Below are positions 16,565-24,897 of a stretch of DNA of 24,927 nucleotides, piece by piece; within the stretch, counting starts at the first letter, position 1, and every line of letters begins with the position of its first letter. Below the pieces are notes generated by a model that was given only the letters and a program-made list of their open reading frames with translations, was not told the DNA's origin and did no database searches. The position numbers and the translations under genes are program-made. The DNA lies in assembly GCA_964590395.1 (NCBI GenBank), contig CAZPVT010000009.1, positions 1-24,927 on the forward strand, written 5' to 3'. This DNA is from JAOABP01 sp964590395 (GTDB lineage: Bacteria > Hydrothermota > Tepidihabitantia > Tepidihabitantales > Tepidihabitantaceae).

Positions 16565-16800
16565 GCCCGAAACACAAAACCGACCACTCCAAAACCCAAA
16601 CGCCCCCTACTCCATCCTGCTCCAAACCCAACACCCCAGCCTAAGCCCAACCATAGCCAAAACCACGACCAGACACCTAACTCCATCCACACCAAAAACA
16701 AGCAACAAAACTACCACCTGTATCCAACTAACCACCACCATAACCACCATCACTACACCCCTGCTTACGACCCTTATATCAACCCTATTACCCACCACCA
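16550..16800. other. A+C-rich, G-poor intergenic block
   Basis: The plus strand is almost free of G over about 250 bases (about 15 G between 16561 and 16800), with A and C making up the bulk as CCA/ACC/AAC runs. An open minus-strand frame through it would give a Val-rich, Arg-scattered product without a ribosome site, most simply a composition artefact. No function is assigned. Confidence 0.6.
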
Positions 16801-16811
16801 AAACAACCCTC

Positions 16812-16835
16812 GGGGATACGGTTCTGGGGATGGGG
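16812..16835 (+). other. G-run motif (possible G-quadruplex)
   Basis: GGGG at 16812, GG at 16820, GGGG at 16826 and GGGG at 16832, separated by 2-4 bases. This could form a two-tetrad quadruplex on the plus strand. It borders the G-poor block directly. Confidence 0.4.
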
Positions 16836-17012
16836 TCTAAAAAACTCCAAAAATTCCTATAAATCATTAAAAATCAAAACCATAACCCAATTTCCCCCGC
16901 TCAAGTTTTTTAACCTGTAGGTTAAATTTTCCGGAAGCAAACCGGCTCGAAACCACCGATAAATAAGCCACTCTCACTATCGCGGGCATTTGGGTAATTC
17001 ACCCTCTTCGCC

Positions 17013-17137
17013 ATCATTACGAAATTGCATTTCCCCTATCATTACGAAGCACATCTCTCCTTTCTCTCATTACAAGCATTCTGCCGCAGGTAGAAACGTG
17101 CCAATCTTCCCCACCCGTCATTGCGAGGGCGAAGCCC
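17013..17137 (+). repeat. Decayed head-motif array of the palindromic repeat
   Basis: Degenerate heads TCATTACGA (from 17014), TCATTACGA (from 17039) and TCATTACAAG (from 17067) are followed by an intact GTCATTGCGAG at 17117-17127 and GGCGAAGCCC. Spacings are 25, 28 and about 51 nt. The 21 bases at 17117-17137 are identical to 23465-23485. The downstream arm of a full element is missing. The remaining stretch 17138-17255 shows nothing I can name. Confidence 0.65.
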
Positions 17138-17255
17138 TTTCCAGCGCAATACGGTTACCTGGTTATGAGCACTCTGTTACCTCTGAACCCCTTGCATTGG
17201 CCAATAAAATCAACAGCCTTGTTCAGTTTCCTAAACCTCAACCGGGAATCAATCC

Positions 17256-18881
17256 CTACCAGCCCCTGGTTAAACTGCCACTCACACACCACTCCTGATA
17301 ACCATTATTACTACCCCGGTTCAGAGTGCGCATGATAACAAGATTTGCATCAGCCAGTTGCCACACCGGAAAGGAGGAGTTCAATCCCAGGTCGATGCGT
17401 TGGTCTGTTTTTCCAAATGAACCACTGCATGTCAACCCGCTGGTCCAGGATTTAAACAGGGTATATGAGGGACTGAAATTAAGTGAAAGCAGGTTGGTAC
17501 TGGAATCGCTATCGGCATTGTGGCAGATGCCGAAACTGAATGAGGTACTCAGCGGAAAGGCAAAACTGAGACTATGCCCGAAATTCAAATCAACTGCTGA
17601 GTAGTTATTGCTGGAGGTATTAGCGGTGTACTGCTCATATGATATCGTCAGGGATGGCGAATGATTGACTGTCCCGGTTTGAAAACTGTAGCCAGCACTC
17701 AGGCTAACAATCTGAGACCGTTCATTCAGGCTTTCGCTCTTCTGAAAGTAAGGTGAATAATTCAGAACCACATAGGGCAGGCCAGGAAATGCAAAACCGA
17801 GGTTAAGCCCGTAACTGGTAAAGACAGTAGTAGTGAGTTTCGTCCCGATTAAGTTGTCCCGCTCCTGGTTGAATGATGCAGAAACAGCAACCGCATTACC
17901 AAGGAAACTGCGCTCAAACACAGCCCGGAAGGCAAGGTTGTCGCCCCGTAATGAGGGCGCACCCAGCGAATAGAACCCTGGTCCAACCATCTGAACTTCG
18001 CCCGCGATGCGGGTGTCAAAAAGATTCAATACCGGTCGCACCAGAAAGGCGAAGTCATACTGAGAAGAAAACCGCGGCTTCAAGATGCGCTCAACCCAGT
18101 CCGGCACCCATTTATAATTCTGGACCTCCATCCGGATGTCCCGGGTCAGTTCTGCACCAGCAACCTCACTCTCCAGACGCAAAACATCCTCAAACAGGCG
18201 CAGGTTGAACTCAATACCCAAAAGATAGTTTTCCTGCGGGGTTATAATCTGAATGGTATCAGCCGGTTGGGAACTGTCCGGTTGATACAATCGCCAATTG
18301 CGGGTAACCGAGTTTGAGTCATCCTGCGCATAGAGTAGTGTGAGATAGCAATGGGAGGCTTCCATTTTACCAAACCCGAATTTGGTAGCATAGAGCAAAC
18401 GCTTGTAAGCCGGCTCGGTCGTGTCCGAACCCTCAATCTGCCTCTGTGTCCTGCCGCCGGCTCCGGCAAGGTAAATTTTCCACACCTGGTATTCCAGACC
18501 AAAACCGGTGACCGGGACTCCGGAAAGGGTTAGCGGCGAATAAGAGGGACTGAATGTTCCAATATCAATCTTGGGCAGGTACTGGACAAAACCAGGTATT
18601 GGCAGGCGCCTTTTTATCAGCGCAATCGGGTCAAGCCCGATTCGGAACTTGTTCAATGCCTGGCGCAGATCGCTCTCCATTGTTGAAAATAACAGGTCGG
18701 TCGTAATCGGTATCCCGAACACGGTCAGACAGGGATTGACCGTTAAAGTAAGCGCGGAATAGGGTGCGCGCAGGCTGTCACCGGTAATGAACTCCGCATC
18801 TCCGTGCAATCCGGCTGAACCGGATAATTGAACCGGACCAGCAGTAATTAGAACATTCAGCAAAATGATGCCAACCATCAT
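17256..18881 (-). CDS. Predicted outer-membrane beta-barrel protein
   Basis: A 541-residue protein with a short hydrophobic leader (MMVGIILLNVLITAG) followed by many amphipathic strands of 8-12 residues rich in Ser, Thr, Tyr and Gly, ending in an aromatic residue (SLTRGW), as expected for an outer-membrane barrel. The block IDIGTFSPSYSPLTLSGVPVTGFGLEY is reminiscent of barrel proteins from Ignavibacteria/Bacteroidota. No TonB box or plug domain is seen. ATG 18881 has AGGAGG five bases upstream; a second ATG follows directly. It is the last gene of the C25 peptidase cluster, so it may serve export or anchoring of those proteins, or be a porin. Confidence 0.7.
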   Translation of the reverse strand: MMVGIILLNVLITAGPVQLSGSAGLHGDAEFITGDSLRAPYSALTLTVNPCLTVFGIPITTDLLFSTMESDLRQALNKFRIGLDPIALIKRRLPIPGFVQYLPKIDIGTFSPSYSPLTLSGVPVTGFGLEYQVWKIYLAGAGGRTQRQIEGSDTTEPAYKRLLYATKFGFGKMEASHCYLTLLYAQDDSNSVTRNWRLYQPDSSQPADTIQIITPQENYLLGIEFNLRLFEDVLRLESEVAGAELTRDIRMEVQNYKWVPDWVERILKPRFSSQYDFAFLVRPVLNLFDTRIAGEVQMVGPGFYSLGAPSLRGDNLAFRAVFERSFLGNAVAVSASFNQERDNLIGTKLTTTVFTSYGLNLGFAFPGLPYVVLNYSPYFQKSESLNERSQIVSLSAGYSFQTGTVNHSPSLTISYEQYTANTSSNNYSAVDLNFGHSLSFAFPLSTSFSFGICHNADSDSSTNLLSLNFSPSYTLFKSWTSGLTCSGSFGKTDQRIDLGLNSSFPVWQLADANLVIMRTLNRGSNNGYQEWCVSGSLTRGW

Positions 18882-18941
18882 TTACCTCCTCAATCTCTAT
18901 CCCCTCTCCTACCCGAACAACACTATTCTGTTTCCCTCAAC

Positions 18942-19163
18942 TCAAGTATTTACTACCCGTTCCTCAACCACTACTCTCTTTCCGAAAGGGCAGGGCACGG
19001 ACATAACAGGTATCGCAGGATGAAACTCTGTGTCCCAGCCGGTTGTTGCCTTGGCATAGACATAAGGACTCTCTGCGAAAGCCGCTTCCTGAGAATAACC
19101 AAGCAGGTCGGTCATATGCAACCTACCACTCCCATCAGTACCAACCCGCTGGCTTTCAGGCAA
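18942..19163 (-). CDS. Small ORF, probably frameshifted at its start
   Basis: A 73-codon frame in the gap between the PKD protein gene and the barrel gene, opening only at a TTG. The nearby good start is ATG at 19173-19171, with AAAGGAG six bases upstream, but that frame stops after MKIFA. Removing one T from the T-run at 19162-19166 would join ATG to the long frame and give about 76 residues starting MKILPESQ. The product has no Cys cluster, signal peptide or family that I recognise. It may be a broken gene, a sequencing error, or no gene at all. Confidence 0.35.
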   Translation of the reverse strand: MPESQRVGTDGSGRLHMTDLLGYSQEAAFAESPYVYAKATTGWDTEFHPAIPVMSVPCPFGKRVVVEERVVNT

Positions 19164-19176
19164 AAATTTTCATCCG

Positions 19177-20562
19177 CTACTCCTTTATTTCAACCGGCTG
19201 GGTTTCTGTCATTATTCCGCCCTCATTGTCAGTTACCACAAGTCTCACCCCATAGACACCGGGCAGTTGATACCGGTGGTCTGTTTTTACACCCTGGGCA
19301 GTTGCGCCATCGCCGAACTCCCAGCGATAATCAACTATCTCACCATCAACATCGGTTGAACTTGAGGCATCAAAGGCAACAACTTGGCCCGGACCAGGCT
19401 CTTCCGGTGTAAAGGAAAATTTTGCCAATGGCGGCCGGTTCGTGCTCAAGAGCGCCTGCTGAACCGGTGTTGTACTGCCGTCATATCGGACAAACGCGGT
19501 AACATAATAGTTAACCCCCTTCTCTGCCTGACTGGTATTCCAGGTTCTGGTCAGGGTAGTTGATGAACCAGAGGCGAGGTTGGAATAAGGAGAACTGAAC
19601 TCGGCGATGACCGAACTTTCCCTGAGGATACGGAAGACCCCCTCCCCGGAAAGCGGATATGAGCCGGTGTTCTGAAACTTCAGCGTCAGGCTTATATCAT
19701 CACCAATGCGGAAAGGATTTGGTTCGGCAGTGAAGGAAACCAACTCCCCAGCCGGAATACCAACCCGGACTTGCTCCTGAACCCGGGCAAGGGTATTGCC
19801 CGCCTCATCGTTCAGCAGGAGTTCAATGGTGTAATCACCAACTGGCACGGTCTTGGTCTGCCATTCTATTACCAGTGTTGTGTCGCCCGCCCGAACCTTT
19901 GCCCGCTGCACTGGCAGACTAATGGTAACCGGGCCCCGCACCGACGGTTTGATCACAATGTTTTTTGCCTCAGTTATCGCCTCTAAATCCAGCCGCAGTT
20001 CAACCTGCTCCCCGGGCTGATACGCACTTTTATCCGCGGTGAGATTGACTCCGGTAAGACCGGTTTTAACATATTTCACTTGAAATTGGAACTCACTATG
20101 AAAAACCAGTTCTGCCGATAGCGAGTTATACTGTAATGGATAGACTGAAAGTACCAGGTCAGTACCGGCTTTAGGACTGGGCCAGACACGCCAGTCAAAA
20201 TCCCGGTCCGGATACCAGCCTTTAGTAACCGCCGGGTGTGGCGGCTGGGCAAACTCAGCGGTATCCACGATTATCTCAATTGTCGGTAACAAAACACCGG
20301 TTTCTATCTTGCGACCAGATTTTTGGATAAGTTTGACCTCCTGGATATAGTAACCTGCCGGATAGTTGACCGTAACCGGATAAAAAGGCAGTCGGGGCGC
20401 TCTGTCCTGCATCAGCAGTTTGCCACCAGGTATATTCACATAGTGCAGACCGCCGATTTCCTTTTTGGTGTATTCCGGGACCCTCACCAGCAACGATTCT
20501 AATGCTTCACTCGCCAGGCAAAAAGTGACAAGGATTATTAACCCTGTAATGATTGACCGCAT
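19177..20562 (-). CDS. Exported protein: C25-propeptide-like, CARDB-like and PKD domains
   Basis: A 461-residue secreted protein with a signal peptide (about 1-19, cut near ASEA). Residues about 30-165 resemble the propeptide of gingipain-type C25 peptidases: RAPRLPFYPVTVNYPAGY, LPTIEI, then VYPLQYNSLSAELVFHSEFQFQVKY. A CARDB/Ig-like region follows (about 275-370), then a C-terminal PKD domain (FDASSSTDVDGEIVDYRWEF, FGDG, VTDNEGG). No peptidase core or type IX sorting domain is present. AGGAGG upstream overlaps the end of the C25 peptidase gene, three bases away, so the two are translationally linked. It may chaperone, inhibit or anchor the neighbouring peptidase; this is inference from domain content. 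Confidence 0.8.
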   Translation of the reverse strand: MRSIITGLIILVTFCLASEALESLLVRVPEYTKKEIGGLHYVNIPGGKLLMQDRAPRLPFYPVTVNYPAGYYIQEVKLIQKSGRKIETGVLLPTIEIIVDTAEFAQPPHPAVTKGWYPDRDFDWRVWPSPKAGTDLVLSVYPLQYNSLSAELVFHSEFQFQVKYVKTGLTGVNLTADKSAYQPGEQVELRLDLEAITEAKNIVIKPSVRGPVTISLPVQRAKVRAGDTTLVIEWQTKTVPVGDYTIELLLNDEAGNTLARVQEQVRVGIPAGELVSFTAEPNPFRIGDDISLTLKFQNTGSYPLSGEGVFRILRESSVIAEFSSPYSNLASGSSTTLTRTWNTSQAEKGVNYYVTAFVRYDGSTTPVQQALLSTNRPPLAKFSFTPEEPGPGQVVAFDASSSTDVDGEIVDYRWEFGDGATAQGVKTDHRYQLPGVYGVRLVVTDNEGGIMTETQPVEIKE

Positions 20563-20565
20563 CTA

Positions 20566-23295
20566 TTACCTCCTCCGATATTTGGGGTCACCATATAAGT
20601 TGTACATAACAGTTTCAAGCATCCAGTTGTGTTCGCGCAGACAGCAAGTATTTTTCAGATCAACAAAGGCGTCACCAAAATATTCCTGGGTTGACCAGCG
20701 CCGGAATGTTTCAATCTTTAGGTTCCGGTTGGTACAGCAGAATGACACCCGGGTCGCACCGATATAAATCCCCGCGCCGTTGCGCAGAAAGCAGCGGGCG
20801 ATGCTCACCGGACCGTGTCCTCCTGATTCAGTATAGTCACCACTTGAACAGGTGAACCCGAGCACAACCGGCCGATGGCTCCCAAAACTCAGCGGCTCAG
20901 CTGGGCAGGCACTGGTTGGACAGTCATCAAGAACCCAAGCCCAACTGCCCGGACCGCCATGTCCGCAATAGCCGATGATGTCCCGGTTATGAGCCTGGGA
21001 ACGAACACGGCTGCTTCGTGCGGTTGCCGCCTCCTCCACTGTATTGAAATAGTCATAGTTAGGCAGCCTTTGACCCCGGCGGGCATACTGAACCTCTTCT
21101 GCCTCGCGCAGTGCCCGGGTCAGGGTATCGCCAGATGGGGTTACACCGCGGTATTCCAAGAGCATCAGGGCGAACGCCATCATATATTCCTGAGGCTGGC
21201 GAATCCTACCTTCCCAAAAACTGCCGTAGAGTTTTTCCACTAAACGAATGAGCCATAAGGTAGTGTCTTCCTCTGGCCGGTCCTTAGAAGGTAGTGCCCG
21301 GCATGCCAGGGCAATTGCTGAATCCTGAATTGCCTGCGCTGTCATTTCATAAACCTCTTCAACCTGGTCAATCGTTCCCAGTGGGGCGCCATTCCATACC
21401 CTTTCAATGAGTGCCAGGGTGGCGAGTTTTAACCGATCCCGGCCATAGGCAATCAGCAACCCTTCGCGCAACATACTGATCCTGGTGATGAACTGCTCGC
21501 CAAACACGACCGACACATCCGGCACCCGCAGACGCAATGATTCGGCTAACTCACTTGCCTCGACCACAAACCCTTCATAAGGCCCCTCGGCCGCACTGAC
21601 CATCAGCCCTTTACTGCCATCATAGCGTGCCAGGCCGCGCCAGACATCCAAACTGGTCTGAATCGGAATCGCCAGTTCTCGGGCGTTGATTCCGATAATC
21701 CTGCCCACCCGCAGTTCGCACTGCTCATCGCCGAAGAGATTGGAGTACGGGTAATCAGACAACCGAACCGTTCCCCAGCCTTCAAGCGGGTAATCCCAAC
21801 TTGGCACAATATCGTCCTGCCCGACAAGCAGAAGATACCCGTTTGAGAACCAGTTTGGCTTCAACCGCCTTCCCCAGTTTATTTTAAAACGGGGTCTGAG
21901 TTGTGCCTTTAAATCAAAGTTCGCCCAGCCACTCGGAATATAACCGATAACCCCGGCTTTCTCCTTTGCCAGCTGTGCCATAGTTGAAAGCAGCCGGTAC
22001 ACATCATTTCTCATCCCACCCGGATTTGCCGCAAACAGCCGCTCCGGACAGGTAACAATCAGGTAATCGGCTGTCTGCAGGCAATCAGCCACATCCGCCG
22101 GAACGACCCGATTCCCGAACCCTCTTAAAACCCAGTCCGGACCGATTCGGTAGGAAATGGTGCAGGAATCACCAATCGTCGGCGTAACCGGGTGTGAACC
22201 GCCTAAAAGCACCGGGACTAAATGATACCGGACAATCATTCTACCGCCTGGTGCCAGCCCCTCCCAGCCGAACCGCACAGCCGAACGCACGCCGGTGGTA
22301 TCAGTATAAGTACTACAGAAGGTAGCACGATATGAGGCGCCACTGGTGCCATGCATCACCCTGGCATCATCAAGACACTGGAATGCGCTGCTTCGGTCAA
22401 ATACCGTCAGGTCCCTAAAGGTATCAGCCGAGTTATTCTCAATTGTCAGTTGCACTGAATAATAGTTGTCAATACGACGAACATCGCGGTTAATAGTAAT
22501 CGGTGGCGGCAAAGGAACCCGCGGGCTAATTTCGCCGAAGGAAAATGACCAGATTTCGCTTGAGCCGATAAGATTGCCATTTAGGTCTAGGGCCTGAACC
22601 TGCCAGGCATAACTTCGGGCTTGATCAAACCGCCGGGCTGACGCTGGATACCTCAGGCTGGAACTGACATTGCCTTGTTTTTCAAACCAGGGCGGATTGG
22701 ACCGCATCGCCTCCTCCTTGGTCTGACCCGGCAGAACCTCCACCACCCGCACTACAAACCTGACTCCAGAAACCGGGGGCTGGGGTGGGGTCCAGGAAAA
22801 CATCGGCTGTCTTTGTGTCATAGGTAATTGCATACCGTCACGCGGCGAGACCAGCCGCGGCGGACCAGGCAGGCTAACCTCAAACTCAATCGTGTCGCCG
22901 CCCAGGTCCGGTTCCAGAAGCACAATAAATTGATATCTACCCTCAGGAAGTCCGCCGGTTCTTACCGCAAACTGTTCATAACCCCGGGCATACCAGATGT
23001 CCCGCAACGGGTCAACATCTTTTCTGCCTCTCAACCGCTTACTGCCCGGTGGTAACTGGAACTCCCTTGAGTTTGCCTTAAAGACCAGCCCGCGCCTCGC
23101 CTCCCATATCTCGCCATGCAGATAACAGGTGTAGGTATTCTGAGTCCGGTTGTCAAGATCAACCCACCACAGATTTTCCGCCGCCAACTGCCCGGCTGGT
23201 GGTTGATGCAGTCTGACTTCAACCTCAGCCGCGCTCAGCACCATTATCGACACGAAACCAGAAAGAACGAGCCTCCAAACCCTCAGCAATTGCAT
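20566..23295 (-). CDS. Secreted C25-type (gingipain-like) cysteine peptidase
   Basis: A 909-residue exported protein: signal peptide (about 1-23), an N-terminal beta region, an FN3-like domain (about 150-255, FSWTPPQPP...SYAWQVQALD), a DUF11-like stretch, and a C25 caspase-fold peptidase. The core begins DYLIVTCPERL, contains DYPYSNLFGDEQCELRVGRI, and has the catalytic pair His779 (YCGHGGPGSW) and Cys816 (GFTCSSGDYT). The typical GGHGPVSIARCFLRNGAG follows, and NLYGDPKY ends the chain. About 160 mostly helical residues are inserted between the LRVGR strand region and the His. No propeptide precedes the core; a propeptide-like region is in the next gene. No C-terminal sorting domain is seen. 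ATG 23295 has AAGGAGG four bases upstream. Confidence 0.85.
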   Translation of the reverse strand: MQLLRVWRLVLSGFVSIMVLSAAEVEVRLHQPPAGQLAAENLWWVDLDNRTQNTYTCYLHGEIWEARRGLVFKANSREFQLPPGSKRLRGRKDVDPLRDIWYARGYEQFAVRTGGLPEGRYQFIVLLEPDLGGDTIEFEVSLPGPPRLVSPRDGMQLPMTQRQPMFSWTPPQPPVSGVRFVVRVVEVLPGQTKEEAMRSNPPWFEKQGNVSSSLRYPASARRFDQARSYAWQVQALDLNGNLIGSSEIWSFSFGEISPRVPLPPPITINRDVRRIDNYYSVQLTIENNSADTFRDLTVFDRSSAFQCLDDARVMHGTSGASYRATFCSTYTDTTGVRSAVRFGWEGLAPGGRMIVRYHLVPVLLGGSHPVTPTIGDSCTISYRIGPDWVLRGFGNRVVPADVADCLQTADYLIVTCPERLFAANPGGMRNDVYRLLSTMAQLAKEKAGVIGYIPSGWANFDLKAQLRPRFKINWGRRLKPNWFSNGYLLLVGQDDIVPSWDYPLEGWGTVRLSDYPYSNLFGDEQCELRVGRIIGINARELAIPIQTSLDVWRGLARYDGSKGLMVSAAEGPYEGFVVEASELAESLRLRVPDVSVVFGEQFITRISMLREGLLIAYGRDRLKLATLALIERVWNGAPLGTIDQVEEVYEMTAQAIQDSAIALACRALPSKDRPEEDTTLWLIRLVEKLYGSFWEGRIRQPQEYMMAFALMLLEYRGVTPSGDTLTRALREAEEVQYARRGQRLPNYDYFNTVEEAATARSSRVRSQAHNRDIIGYCGHGGPGSWAWVLDDCPTSACPAEPLSFGSHRPVVLGFTCSSGDYTESGGHGPVSIARCFLRNGAGIYIGATRVSFCCTNRNLKIETFRRWSTQEYFGDAFVDLKNTCCLREHNWMLETVMYNLYGDPKYRRR

Positions 23296-23324
23296 AAATC
23301 CTCCTTGGTCTTTATGCCCAAAAG

Positions 23325-23352
23325 ATTATTATATCTCGACTATCTTTGTCAA
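23325..23352 (-). promoter_or_regulatory. Probable promoter of the C25 peptidase operon
   Basis: On the minus strand TTGACA (23352-23347), a 16-bp spacer and AATAAT (23330-23325); an overlapping perfect TATAAT (23333-23328) would have a spacer of only 13. The leader is about 25-30 nt with AAGGAGG before the ATG. Confidence 0.5.
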
Positions 23353-23413
23353 GTTTTTGCGTATGTCAAACCCCGTGCCAAATCTTGCCATTTTTACTAT
23401 TACCTATTACCCG

Positions 23414-23558
23414 GTCATTCCGAGGACGTATCTTTTCCCGTCATTGCGAGAAGCGTATTTTTTTGTCATTGCGAGGGCGAAGCCCGAAGCAATCTATAAG
23501 CAGATAAGTTGGCGTTATGCGCAAAGAGATTCCTTCGCCCTGTCGGGCTCGGAATGAC
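23414..23558. repeat. Palindromic repeat element with two stacked extra heads
   Basis: Heads GTCATTCCGAG (23414), GTCATTGCGAG (23440) and GTCATTGCGAG (23465) are spaced 26 and 25 nt, with T/C-rich tails between them. The third begins a 94-nt element closed by CTCGGAATGAC at 23548-23558, complementary to the head type. Inner arms GAAGCAATCT and AGATTCCTTC pair imperfectly. It has the same architecture as 24-141. It separates the C25 peptidase promoter from the AT-rich plus-strand gene. Confidence 0.8.
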
Positions 23559-23582
23559 AACGCTTTCCTCTTCTGCCAAAAC

Positions 23583-23609
23583 TTGACTTCAACAGGGAGT
23601 GGTTATAAA
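23583..23609 (+). promoter_or_regulatory. Possible promoter of the AT-rich gene
   Basis: TTGACT (23583-23588), a 15-bp spacer and TATAAA (23604-23609). A ten-codon reading frame (23615-23647, MMSLYNPKTG) starts about six bases after the -10 box and ends eight bases before the main ATG. Confidence 0.4.
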
Positions 23610-23655
23610 TTTGAATGATGAGCTTATATAACCCCAAAACTGGATAAAGCACAAC

Positions 23656-24645
23656 ATGGAATATAAAGTCCTAATAAAAAATCAGACTTTTTCAAGAGTA
23701 GAATACAGAAAAGAAGAGGATCTAACTAAACTGTTTTCCAAAACTTATAGGAATATTATCTCTGAGAAATCTTTTTTTATTGAAATATCAAGGCAAGCTA
23801 AAAGTAAAAATTTTAAAAATTTTAAACATTCGATTAGTGACGGATATTTGCTTGTTTGGGATAATCCCACAACTCCTTCTCTCTACATAACCGAGATAGA
23901 ATTGGGAAAACATGATGTTAGCAGACATATTTTGCCCCAATTAGGAAATTTTATCGCATTTATACAAAGTGCTTCGCGAGAAGAGTTAAATAGACTTAGT
24001 AAGTTCCTATATTCTGAAATTGAGAAAAATAAACAAATTTTTGAACGATTACGGAAAGATACCGGGACAGAAGTATTTAAGCTGTTAGATAATTCAATGG
24101 AAGATTTACAGATTTTATTGGTTATTGATAGAATTTCACCAGAATTAAGTATTGGATTGTCCGACATTGAAAAAGCTATTAGGGTCAAAATTAGAAAAAT
24201 TGAGATTTCTTTATTCACCCAAAATAAAGAAGAGGTTGTATTATTTAGCGATAGCGAAATAACGGAAGAAAAAGCACCTGAAGAATTCACTTTAGAGTAT
24301 CATCTGGAAAATAAGCCCGAAAAAATATCCTCAATATTTAATGCATTTTTAAAACATTTTAAAACTAAAACAAAAGAAATAAAAGAATATCCAACAAAAC
24401 ATTACATAGGATTTTTAAAAGATAATAAAATGATTTTTGCTTGTGTTGTTAGAAAGAATAGTTTGGTTTACTATTCAAAAGCAAGGATAAATGAAATTAA
24501 CCCCCGAAAATTTGGGCTTCCATTTAGAGACGTTAGAAAAATAGGTCACTATACAAACCATTTACCTACCGAAATAGTGATTACAGAGAAGAATCAAGTC
24601 GAACATCTGATTAGTTATTTTGAAAAGGTTTTAAAGAAATATTAG
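23656..24645 (+). CDS. Nuclease-like N-terminal domain fused to DUF5655
   Basis: A 329-residue soluble protein. The N-terminal half has a PD-(D/E)XK-like pattern: SDGYLLVWDN (D62), then ITEIELGKHD (E80, E82, K85), followed by HILPQLGNFIAF, as in families of orphan restriction-like nucleases. The C-terminal part (about 225-329: ISSIFNAFLKHF, YIGFLKDNKMIFACVV, DVRKIGHYTNHLPTEIVI) matches my memory of DUF5655, common at the end of defence and restriction proteins. The gene is much more AT-rich than every neighbour and uses A/T-ending codons, a sign of recent transfer. No strong ribosome site precedes the ATG. No methyltransferase or partner gene is visible. DNA cleavage is inferred. Confidence 0.7.
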   Translation: MEYKVLIKNQTFSRVEYRKEEDLTKLFSKTYRNIISEKSFFIEISRQAKSKNFKNFKHSISDGYLLVWDNPTTPSLYITEIELGKHDVSRHILPQLGNFIAFIQSASREELNRLSKFLYSEIEKNKQIFERLRKDTGTEVFKLLDNSMEDLQILLVIDRISPELSIGLSDIEKAIRVKIRKIEISLFTQNKEEVVLFSDSEITEEKAPEEFTLEYHLENKPEKISSIFNAFLKHFKTKTKEIKEYPTKHYIGFLKDNKMIFACVVRKNSLVYYSKARINEINPRKFGLPFRDVRKIGHYTNHLPTEIVITEKNQVEHLISYFEKVLKKY

Positions 24646-24827
24646 AGAACAATTCTCAATTCCTTCGTCAGACTTTGTCATAATTGACTGTTTTACACTC
24701 CTGCTCCTTGGCTCAGGGCACAGAGCGCGAAAAATGATTCGGACCTTACGAAGTCTCGTTTAATATTACCATTTTACTGGCTTCCCCAGAATATATCCCC
24801 TTTTCCCTCTCTCTACCCGGGCAGATG
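24646..24827. other. Intergenic stretch without a recognisable gene
   Basis: Directly after the AT-rich gene is a small hairpin (GAGAA/TTCTC, about 24646-24658) without a T-run, too weak for a terminator call. Nothing else is recognised before the promoter. Confidence 0.4.
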
Positions 24828-24855
24828 TTGACATAACGGGGATAAAGACTATAAT
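24828..24855 (+). promoter_or_regulatory. Consensus promoter of the gene at the window end
   Basis: TTGACA (24828-24833), a 16-bp spacer and TATAAT (24850-24855), both perfect. The leader of about 37 nt ends in AGGAGG (24886-24891), six bases before the ATG. Confidence 0.75.
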
Positions 24856-24897
24856 AAACGCAGTGGTAAACATCAGAAGAAAAATAGGAGGATAAGT

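Noticed and set aside
16607..16867. 86-codon minus-strand ORF, Val-rich and hydrophobic
   Set aside because: It is produced by the A+C-rich composition; it lacks a ribosome site, and Arg residues are scattered through the would-be membrane segments.
19177..23295. Type IX secretion (PorU-like) assignment
   Set aside because: No C-terminal sorting domain or other Por genes are visible; the C25 core alone does not support it.
23414..23558. CRISPR-like array
   Set aside because: Heads are only 11 bases, differ from each other, have about 14-base T/C-rich tails and number two or three; the last ends in a palindrome. No cas genes are nearby.
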